DNA of 64,000 bases from Siphonodentalium dalli (Eukaryota; Mollusca; Scaphopoda; Gadilida; Siphonodentaliidae), in the NCBI GenBank assembly GCA_032622095.1, contig CP136063.1:75427980-75491979 (forward strand). The letters run 5' to 3'. The translations under genes and the position numbers were made by a program. Below are positions 56,117 to 64,000 of this stretch, piece by piece. Positions within the stretch are counted from its first letter, which is position 1; every line of letters starts with the position of its first letter. The notes beneath the pieces are model-generated. The model searched no databases. It was not told where the DNA came from and saw only the letters and a program-made list of their open reading frames with translations.

Positions 56117-56329
56117 CCCCTCTCCCCCATAGTGATGAACCGATATGGGGAAATCACCATTGGACAATACCATGTTTTTAAAATTTACTAACAGGATGAA
56201 GCCGATGATGATTGTTCTATTTATAGTACAATAAGTGATTCAACATTAACTGGTTAGCCACGTAGTACATTCATTTAACTGATTAACTGGTTAATATGAT
56301 TTTAATAAATGTGTGTGGTAATTTTACAG

Positions 56330-56509
56330 GATTTTGAGACCGATCCGATATTGAAGGCTGCTGTTACTGATCTTCTGGAGGAGATGGTCTGTAATACTAA
56401 CCTACTGCCAGCCGAGCACAAAGCCGCGGCGTCAATCCTCCGAACAATAACCAAAGAACCTACCGACACCAGCAGGGTCGATCTCAATAAACTACTCGAG
56501 CCTCCAACA
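56330..56509 (+). CDS. RASGRF: RasGRF exon 10: end of REM domain
   Basis: The acceptor is TAATTTTACAG and the donor is CCAACA|GTAAGC. The exon is 60 whole codons, DFETDPILKAAVTDLLEEM through HKAAASILRTITKEP to LLEPPT. The helices (LKxxVxxxLEEM, ExKAAAxIxRTIT) are the last REM helices that contact the CDC25 domain in this family. A decayed C3-type piggyBac-like MITE begins 33 bp after the exon. Confidence 0.93.
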
Positions 56510-56541
56510 GTAAGCAAACATCATTTATCAAAACATTTACA

Positions 56542-56728
56542 TTAACCACGTCCCATAGGGAGCCTCTCATGTATAAGAGAATATATCGCCCTAACAATAT
56601 TTATTTTGATGTTGTAAGCCAGTGCATTCTCTTATATATGTGAGGCTCCCTATGGGATATATACGAGAATGCACCGGCACATGATCTTTAATGCTGTACC
56701 AGCGCAGCTCCCATCATGAAAGGGTTAA
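56542..56728. mobile_element. MITE-C3 copy, left end deleted
   Basis: A shortened first hairpin right after TTAA, the second hairpin at 56621-56680, then CACATGATCTTTAATGCTG and CCCATCATGAAAGGG-TTAA. Confidence 0.8.
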
Positions 56729-56836
56729 AACTCCCCCACCCCCCCCCTCAATAGATTGAACAAAAATAAAAAGGTTGTACATGTGGGCTTTTGGGACCAG
56801 CACACATGAGCCTGATGAATTGATTTTTTGTGTGCA

Positions 56837-57283
56837 CAAGCCTGAGTTTAGTGTGCCTGTCATTTGCAGAATGAGGTCCCCAGAGGGTGAATTTAGTGAT
56901 GCTATCCCATATAGCGGGCTAGCATCACCAAATTCACCCTCCGGTAACCTCATTATGCATGGCCTCATCTGCTATGGGTGACATACTCAGATTGAAGTTC
57001 CCAAATGGTGAATATTGTGATGTACACCCATTGGTAACCTCGATTATGCAATGTGTCGTCTGCCAATTGAGGGGATATAGAGAAACTAAACTAAAAAAGA
57101 AATAGAATCTATGTGAAGAAGATTCTATAGAAATTTGATAATAAAGAAACATTCCAGAGAAGATGAGGCCTAAGCAGAATGAGGTTCCTAAGTGTGAAAT
57201 TAGTAATGCTAGCCCGCTATGCGGGATAGCGTCACTAAATTCACCCTGTGGGGACCTCATTTTGCAAACTAAACTCAGGCATG
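56837..57283. mobile_element. MITE-A copy, long form, before exon 11
   Basis: CAAGCCTGAGTTTAGTGTGC to AACTAAACTCAGGCATG, same orientation as 5724. Part of the right end (ATGACAGGCACA) is deleted. Confidence 0.85.
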
Positions 57284-57378
57284 GTGTGGCAACTAACACT
57301 TCCTATATGCCCAGATATGCATAAAAAACGATGTTGATCGCATATGTTGTCCATCCTAATCATCTCTTTGTCTTACAG

Positions 57379-57476
57379 GTTTCAACGAAGGATGACTTTG
57401 ATTCTCTATCAGCATTAGATATTGCCGAACAATTAACATATCTTGACCACAAAATATTTGTGTCCATCAGAAGCGA
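57379..57476 (+). CDS. RASGRF: RasGRF exon 11: start of CDC25-type RasGEF domain
   Basis: The acceptor is TTTGTCTTACAG and the donor is AGCGA|GTAAGT. It encodes 32 residues plus two bases: STKDDFDSLSALDIAEQLT, then YLDHKIFVSIRS. The A-x-x-I-A-E-Q-L-T-x-L-D-x-x-x-F-x-x-I pattern is structurally conserved region 1 of CDC25-family exchange factors, the first helix of the catalytic domain that binds Ras switch regions. The intron after it is 2 kb and carries one MITE-B. Confidence 0.94.
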
Positions 57477-57968
57477 GTAAGTTTCTCCCAAATATTATAT
57501 CATGTCGATGGCTGTTAAATGGATCGAGGGCACTCACAGTGGGGAAAATGTTCAAAAAATATAAATGTATGTAAAAACATCACTACTAAGAAGAACATGG
57601 AGAAATAGATAAACTTTGTTCTTATATTCATTATTGATCAATCTCCAATTTCGCATATTGAAACTATTGTTATGTAAACAAAACTGTTGCAGTGATTTGT
57701 CAACAAAAAATATTATGGTCCAAATATGATATTTTCAGAATATTTTCAATACTTTGACCTTTTCCAATGTTTAATGTCAAGCTTTGATTAAACTTTGGGA
57801 TCTAATTGGACTTTGGTCGGTAATGCCACTGTAACAGTAATGTTTACATAACAATGGTTTCAATATGCAAAATCTCATTATTTGAGACTTATTAATAATG
57901 ATAATATGAACAAATATACTTTTACATTGCATGTTGATGATAGTTGTATCACAGAGTTTGGTCTAACT
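57477..57968. other. Intron 11, 5' part, no recognised element
   Basis: AT-rich unique sequence without a recognisable feature. Confidence 0.5.
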
Positions 57969-58174
57969 TACAGTAATGCTTTAAATAATCGACCCCAGAA
58001 TTATGGGTGATTTTTCAGGATTTAGTCGGAAATATGGCTTGTTGCCATTCATCGGAAAGCCCTCACTGAGAGCTTTCCGATCAATGGCAACAAGCCATAT
58101 TTCCAACTAAATCCTGAAAAATTACCCATAATTCTGCTGTGGTTAAGGAGTCAATTATTTAGAGCATTAGTGTA
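57969..58174. mobile_element. MITE-B copy 19
   Basis: TA-CAGTAATGCTTTAAATAATC, with a 10-bp loss before CCAGAATTATGGG, to ATTTAGAGCATTAGTG-TA. Confidence 0.88.
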
Positions 58175-59269
58175 TGTTATTTTATGTGAACCCACTTTGA
58201 AGCTATCGTGTCCCTTTAACACTTTGTTTCAGAGCTGAAAAGTTTAATTGACTTTGGTATTGAAGAATTGTCATTTGACAGGTCATTTTTAGCTCAAGGA
58301 CCATGTTAAAACTGAAAACAAAAGCCTCGCTATTTAGTAGAATTACTTGTACAAACAACAGTTATGAAATTTACAATGTCGCTAATAAATAAACATCATT
58401 GCGCAATGTCCGTTCAAAGATAATGGTATCGACAGCTGTGCTTTGAAGCCTTTCGTGTTCTTTCAATTTGTGTTGTGTTATATCACTTTAATGGATAATT
58501 ATACCAATACGTTTATATTCTCTGTTACTATGTGTAATTCATTCAGTATGAACAATATGGACTAATGTGTCCGGATATGATATGATGAATGAGTCTTTTT
58601 AATACAACGCTAAATGAGAAACCTGTACACAATGATATGCAAGACACCGGTATTAGTTAGCTGGATGGATAAAAATTTAGTAGCACCGGTTTCCGTCTTC
58701 TGATCGTAACAACCGAGAAATATGGGAACAGCAGTTATCTCGCAGTGATTTTATAGTACTCAGTATATAGCCACATAGTAAAATATGGAAGTTTTCCATC
58801 AGAATGGAGGTTGTCGATTAGTCGACTTTGACTTGATTTTTGTCTGTCGACTACGAAATACCCTAGGTAGTTGTTTCAACACTGTAGAATTGGTCGTAAC
58901 TAACTAGCATTGATCCGTCAAGTTAAACATGGTCATTTTGATTTGACATCATAATTTGTACATTTTCTGTATATCAAAGAATAATTGGGTTTAAACCTAT
59001 GAGGCCATTAATGGTAGGTTTTGATCATCAGATATGGACTTTCAGAAGAGGAGGTTTTAGCATGTTTTGTCTCATTGCAAATTGCTTGCACGACGATCAC
59101 CTCTGATAAAGAGTGTTAACACTTTCTTTACACAAACCGATAGACATTATAGAGCATTTTTAATTATGAGGTTTTGTACCAGTTTTCGCATATTATTATG
59201 GATGTGTTTTCAGAATTTTGTCATACCCATTATGTTCAGGAAATGTGACAACCCTTTGTTTATAGTACG
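58175..59269. other. Intron 11, no recognised element
   Basis: AT-rich unique sequence without a recognisable feature. Confidence 0.5.
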
Positions 59270-59487
59270 TACTGTAATGCCCAAAGTATATGACCCTTTA
59301 ACCACAGCAGAATTGTGGGATATTTTTCAGGATTTAGTCGGAAATATGGCTTGTTGCCATTCATCGGAAAGCTCTCACCGAGAGCTTTTCAATGAATGGC
59401 AGCAAGCCATTTTTCCATCTAAATTCTGAAAAATTCCCCATAATTCTGCTGTGGTTTAGGAATCGTTTATTTAGGACATTTAATACT
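59270..59487. mobile_element. MITE-B copy 20, diverged
   Basis: TA-CTGTAATGCCCAAAGTATA to TTATTTAGGACATTTAATAC; the right terminus is mutated. It ends 38 bp before exon 12. Confidence 0.83.
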
Positions 59488-59525
59488 ATACATCAATCAA
59501 GTTAACGCTTTGTCCAATTTTTCAG

Positions 59526-59610
59526 AGAGCTTCTAAGTCAGGCTTGGATGAAGCCCGAAAAAGCCACCAAAGCTCCTCATGTCCTCCTAGTCAGCAAACG
59601 CTTCAATGAA
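59526..59610 (+). CDS. RASGRF: RasGRF exon 12: CDC25 domain, tail tandemly duplicated downstream
   Basis: The acceptor is CAATTTTTCAG and the donor is AATGAA|GTAAGT. One base completes Glu, then 28 residues follow: ELLSQAWMKPEKATKAPHVL and LVSKRFNE. The E-E-L-x-x-Q-x-W-M pattern follows SCR1 in RasGEF domains. The last 42 bp and the donor are the first of seven copies of a ~50-bp repeat running to 59918. Only this first donor keeps the frame: continuing past it meets TAG within copy 2. It joins in phase to exon 13, giving FNE|VSRLV. Confidence 0.93.
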
Positions 59611-59918
59611 GTAAGTTTAAAGCTCCTCATGTCCTTCTAGTCAGCAAATGCTTCAAAGAAGTAAGTTTAAAGCTCCTCATGTCCTGGTCAGCAAACGCTT
59701 CAATGAAGTAAGTTTAAAGCTCCTCATGTCCTCCTGGTCAGCAAACGCTTCAATGAAGTAAGTTTAAAGCTCCTCATGTCCTTCTAGTCAGCAAATGCTT
59801 CAAAGAAGTAAGTTTAAAGCTCCTCATGTCCTCCTGGTCAGCAAACGCTTCAATGAAGTAAGTTTTAAAGATCCTCATGTCCTCATAGTCAACAAATGCT
59901 TCAATGAAGTAAGTTTTG
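59569..59918 (+). repeat. Seven tandem copies of exon 12 tail plus splice donor
   Basis: AAAGCTCCTCATGTCCT starts at 59569 (exonic), 59619, 59669, 59716, 59766, 59816 and 59867 (as AAAGATCC). The period is 50 bp, 47 for one unit. Every unit ends GAAGTAAGTTT, so each has an intact GTAAGT donor. Two variants (TTCTAGTCAGCAAATGCTTC and CTCCTGGTCAGCAAACGCTT) alternate, so pairs of units may have been copied together. Confidence 0.95.
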
Positions 59919-60168
59919 ACTTAAGAACATATTATGTACTTATTTCTGTGAATGAAACAGATACCAGTGCCATGCTTCTGAACAATCATGTGTATATGTA
60001 CCATTACTTTAAAAGATTATAAAATATAGTAACCGTATGATGGAGAACGTACTATAAATTTAGTCCTTTGGTCCTGGAAAGGTACTCAAATTTTCACTCT
60101 GAAATATGGGCACGAACCGTGTGTAATATATAAATGCATTATAACTAATACCTTTATTATCTTTGCAG
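59919..60168. other. Intron 12, unique part
   Basis: AT-rich sequence up to the exon 13 acceptor; nothing recognised. Confidence 0.55.
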
Positions 60169-60366
60169 GTTAGTCGATTGGTTGTGTCTGAAATTATCAC
60201 TCGCCAAAACCAGCAGGACAGGGTTTCCTGTATAGAGAAGTGGGCAGCCATTGCCGACATTTGCCGATGTATGCATAATTATAACGGAGTCCTGCAGATA
60301 TGTGCTGCCTTTGTAAATAGTTCCGTGTACAGGCTCAAGAAAACCTGGGATAAACTGTCAAAACAG
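60169..60366 (+). CDS. RASGRF: RasGRF exon 13: CDC25 domain SCR2/SCR3
   Basis: The acceptor is TTATCTTTGCAG and the donor is AAACAG|GTATGA. The exon is 66 whole codons. VSRLVVSEIITRQNQQDRVS leads to IEKWAAIADICRCMHNYNGV and LQICAAFVNSSVYRLKKTW. R-x-x-x-I-E-K-W and C-R-x-x-x-N-Y-N-x-V-L are the strongest RasGEF signatures, and RLKKTW closes the next region. The catalytic helical hairpin and C-terminus, which insert between the Ras switches, must be in later exons; I found none in 60367-64000. Confidence 0.96.
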
Positions 60367-60394
60367 GTATGACTACTGAATACTCATTAACAAG

Positions 60395-60614
60395 TACAGT
60401 AATGCTCTTAAGTAATCGACTTCTTAACCACAGCAGAATTATGGGTAACTTTTCAGGATTTAGTCAGAAATATGGCTTGTTGCCATTCATCGGAAAGCTC
60501 TCGGGGAGAGCTTTCCGATGAATGGCAACAAGCCATATTTCCGACTAAATCCTGAAAAGTTACCCATAATTCTGCTGTGGTTAAGAAGTCGATTACTTAT
60601 AGAGCATTACTGTA
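60395..60614. mobile_element. MITE-B copy 21, 28 bp after exon 13
   Basis: TA-CAGTAATGCTCTTAAGTAAT to ATTACTTATAGAGCATTACTG-TA, near-perfect arms of the AACTTTTCAGG subtype meeting at CTCGGGGAGAG. Confidence 0.92.
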
Positions 60615-63600
60615 GTTCCCTTAAACATTTTAACCTTGGCTCCCCGCAATGATCAACACCCTGACACTGGGCTCCCAGTAGTATTTTGACTTATTGTAGA
60701 CATTTTAGGCGGATGATGTTGATTATTTTCATTTTGTCTACCATAATTTTTATACCATTGAAAAGGCTTTTAAATTCTGAATTCAGTACAGCAAAATCCA
60801 TTTCAGTATCTTAAATCCAGAAAAAGTAAAATAAATTTTTTAACTTCAATGGATTTATTATACAAACTGCCAAGAAATGTTACGTAACGTCACAATCTCA
60901 ATGTAAGTACATGACGATGTATGGGCTTTATCCAAAACAAAAACTCGTGTTAATCTATTTAGCATGTACCTTTCCGGAAAAAAGTTATGATTTAATCAAC
61001 TCAGAAGTTTGTATATTCTTGAATAAAACTTGTATGACATGTGTTTACATCCGACAATCGCTAGCACGAATTATGTAAATTATCGGGAATTTTTCCGCCA
61101 AGGAGAAGCCCTCAACTGAACTATATGGATTACGTCTCCGGCCTTGTGTCAATCAGGAGGGTTAAAATTTTATTGCTGTGCCGACCCCACTCACACCCGT
61201 GTCCAGATTAGTCTCGCATGAATACACCCGCATTCTATCTATTGTCTAGTCAGTTTTTAATTCCTCCTCGCCAGGACAGGATCGTTTCTATTTTCTCAAG
61301 GTTGTATCTTTCTGTGTTTCGAGTTTATCTACTCAATATTTATTGTTGATATTACAAACTTGCAATTTATTGTACCCGATAGTTAATTAATATTTCTCAC
61401 ATCCAAAACGGGAACTTTTTTCGTTTCACTGTATCTGTAATTTGTTTCCGTGTTTTTTTTTTTCCTCAAGACGGCTTTATCTTTCAACAATTGGAATTAA
61501 GATGGCCATCTTGACAATGACTAAAGAAGCACATAGCTTACCTGTGGCAAAACCACATAGTGCATATTGTGCCACACATACGGCGTGATGACTATCATGA
61601 CTTACAATTGAGGACGCAATGTAGTACGGTATGCGATATCTCCTAATTTCGTGCTACACGTGTTTCACTTTAGTCTTTACATAAGTTTCCGTCGACTCGC
61701 TTCGGTTATTTCGTAAGTTCCATTGCTTTGTATCATAATGTATACTGCCAAATCATACATGGCACTGCCCTGTTAATTCGCAGAAAGTTGCACAGGACAG
61801 CAATATCCTCCTTTGTAATAATTTACATGAATAAATACGAAAGATAGTACTTGTTATCAGATGACAATTCACATTTCTTTCAACTGAGCGATCTGTAACA
61901 TTGTTTTAACAATCAATACCTGCGTATCTACGCCCGCCAGTATGTATGAGCGTGTGGTCTTGTCTTAGACACATGGCAAATGTACATTACAGCGACTTCA
62001 AGGTATTTAGAAAATTCTGCCTTGTCTATCACGATTAAATATCCTATAACTCATTGTATCATCAGTACAATAGTTACTAACACTCCGTAACAGGGGGATG
62101 GTATTCGTTATCACATATATAACCACACTTCAAATTGATGTGTTGTCTGACGATCTAAATATTGTGTTGCATTCTTTACATCCATGTATGTACAGTTTGG
62201 GTTACTACGAAATATTGATCACCAACTGCAATGAAGTGAAAACTTTGTAGCCTGACACTCCAGCTACACTTGGCTCACTTTACTTAAACAATGGTGATTC
62301 TACCCATGGTAAGAACATTTTGGAGCCATCTTGGATGTTCGACTTGAAGTGAGACCACTGGCCTACTTGTGGAGAGTAACCATCTCCAATGGGAACTTGG
62401 CAATTTGGCAAATAAGGGAAAGCTTCGTCTTCAATATGGCACACCTTGTTCACAAAATGGTCAGGGTGTTGCAATGATTTATTGGCTTGCCAGCATCTCA
62501 CTGAATTTTAATTAGATTGATGTTTCTCCTTCATAACATCCGACAGATGATTTAAGATTTACGCCACACATGGGTTGGCACTTAGAATTGACAATCTTTG
62601 TGATGTAACGACTGTGATCAGCAGATGTCACCAACTTGACACATCTGACCTCTTATCCTCAGACATTAGTGTTTGTCGATACATTCAATTTCTCGGTCCC
62701 ATTGACATATTATGGTTTAAGTGCCTCAATGCCATCTTACTGTAGGATCTAATATGCCTCGGCATTGGCGAGCTTGCAATAATGTATTGCACGCCGTAAT
62801 AGTTCCATACATTGTACATGACAATCATATGGTATCAGGGCCTCATGTATGCTGTCAGAACTGACTACTAGTATGCTTACATATGGTGAACAGTTTTCAT
62901 CCCAATACTGACATACTTTGCAGTTTAATCAGTGAATGATAACGGCAAACAGCGAAATAGAAAGAATAAATATTGTCACGTGCTCCAGATTCACTGCCAA
63001 TAGTCTTTCCAGTAGAGACCATCACTTGGCTCACTAACTTCTATTTCCACATATATCAAAACGATAATCTGCCAAATAGCTTTCACTCGTGTATGATGCG
63101 CAGTTACATGCAACACATTTATATTGCGCAGAATATCAGAAAGGACTGCATTTGTATTGTTACATGTCTAAAGCGAGCTTACATGCGCAGCGTTTATATT
63201 GCGCACATCTACTGCCAATATATTTCCGAAGCGGCCAAGACATGGCTCTTTTCGTCTATTGTCACATATCCACTGATTATGTGACAAAACGATTCGATAC
63301 ATTCATGACGAATATGAAGGCATTCGTATCTTCACGTCCACTGTAAGCGCACTTTCCTAACGGAAACCGCCTAGTTCTTGCCTATGTGCATTCGGAACTC
63401 ATCGTCCTCATATACGAGAAAAGACAGTATCTTACCTGTCATAGCAGGTAAGATCACGTGGCCAGGGGTATAACGTAATTATATTAACCTTACTTTCTAC
63501 TCAATAACCTACAGATTGTATTGTATTATGTCTATTAACCTTGCTTTGTTATAACTAACAGCATGTCTTGCAGTCGAACGTGATTCGAATTTGATGGCCA

Positions 63601-64000
63601 CACAGTGCGGGTTGCTCATTCACGGGTGTATTACTTGTTATAGTTGGGTGAGGGCATATTAGTCAATGATTACCTACTTTGAGCAACCGTACCAGTCTTT
63701 ACCTCGGGCAGGACCAGTTCTGGCCCCACCCGGTCCTGCTACGGCAGTGTGAACCAATGGTAGGCGGGTGCTGCAAGTGGTTGATTCGGGAAACCAATCT
63801 TCTCGGGCGATTGCTCCAGCACCTTTCTCTCAGGTGCCTAATGGTAGTGGCAATACGATTATTAAATTTCGAGAAAATTCACATCGATCTACTATTATTC
63901 CACATAGAGTGAAATTTCTATCAGTATTTTGATTTCGGCCTGGATTCATGCCACAAAGATCTGTTTATAGGTCATCACAATTATTGGGCACCTGGGAGTA
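60615..64000. other. Intron 13, unique, no exon recognised
   Basis: 3.4 kb to the window end. I looked for the expected next exons (catalytic hairpin of the RasGEF domain) and found none. A short hairpin ATCTTACCTG..CAGGTAAGAT lies near 63432. Reading frames at 62280-62501 (minus), 62973-63346 and 63679-63912 have no recognisable domain. Confidence 0.55.

Larger units (their letters stand above)
3178..60366 (+). other. RASGRF: RasGRF-family gene, internal part (13 exons)
   Basis: The gene encodes a Ras guanine nucleotide exchange factor, which in this family loads GTP on Ras (and, through an upstream DH domain, on Rac) at the plasma membrane in response to calcium/calmodulin. In the sequence I see 13 exons whose split codons all match: 70 codons of PH2 end, a linker, the RasGEF_N core ([19 protein letters not shown]), a ~390-residue Ser/Thr/Pro-rich spacer, the segment with NVLKHWVSKH, and the CDC25 domain up to RLKKTWDKLSKQ. 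The order and the NVLKHWVSKH..DFET block fit RasGRF1/2 better than SOS or RasGRP. It is one ancestral-type RasGRF, so RASGRF1 and RASGRF2 cannot be told apart. Both gene ends are outside the window. Confidence 0.93.

Noticed and set aside
5758-57299. Many 60-120-codon frames containing words like MRSPEGEFSDA or LASPNSPSG
   Set aside because: They are translations of the MITE-A hairpin arms, seen in whichever frame lacks stops. No transposase motif occurs in them.
59619-59918. The six downstream copies as extra mini-exons
   Set aside because: They carry donors but no acceptors of their own, and read-through brings a stop in copy 2.
62280-63912. Frames of 66-103 codons near the window end as further exons
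   Set aside because: None resembles the missing part of the RasGEF domain, and none has fitting phase and splice sites with exon 13.

Overview
The window is animal nuclear DNA, and everything coding in it belongs to one gene read left to right: a Ras-specific guanine nucleotide-releasing factor of the RasGRF family. Thirteen exons (3178-60366) join in frame through GT..AG introns with matching split codons and give 798 codons. They cover the end of the second PH domain, the RasGEF N-terminal (REM) region, a long Ser/Pro-rich spacer and the first half of the CDC25-type catalytic domain. The 5' exons (PH1, IQ, DH, start of PH2) and the last exons of the catalytic domain lie outside the window. 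No promoter, start codon, stop codon or polyadenylation site of the gene is inside.

The organism is probably a marine invertebrate, most likely a mollusc such as a bivalve. This is an inference from the AT-rich large introns, the very dense small palindromic transposons, and repeats of the 'TATACCCCC...GTCCGTCCGTCC' and 'catggccgccagcagccatc' kinds, which I associate with mollusc genomes. No species call is possible by eye.

Layout: 1-3050 is a satellite of 155/164-bp monomers in a 1,777-bp higher-order repeat. Exon 1 (3178-3389) is followed at once by a 1.7-kb CCATCTGTCTG-type minisatellite, which ends in a decayed copy of the exon's own 3' end. Exon 2 is at 5398-5480. A 25.7-kb intron (5481-31209) follows, packed with MITEs. 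Exons 3-6 lie between 31210 and 39618, exon 7 at 45297-45426, and exons 8-13 between 53169 and 60366. After that, 3.6 kb of intron runs to the window end with little recognisable content.

The introns hold several non-autonomous DNA transposon families, labelled here for reference. MITE-A has 8-bp target duplications (TSDs), termini CAAGCCTGAG and a hairpin in each end. MITE-B is a ~215-bp near-perfect palindrome flanked by TA, 21 copies. MITE-C is a set of TTAA-flanked, CCCTTT-ended piggyBac-like families (C1, C2, C3), plus family C4 with other ends; most carry the same ~69-nt hairpin. There are also hAT-like elements with 8-bp or 6-bp TSDs, one Mutator-like element with a 9-bp TSD, and 'TATACCCCC' elements. 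Many are nested, so relative insertion ages can be read directly. No transposase or reverse transcriptase reading frame was recognised. The most unusual points are the hairpin shared by otherwise different transposon families, the seven-fold tandem copy of exon 12's 3' end with its splice donor, and the exon-1 fragment at the far edge of the minisatellite.
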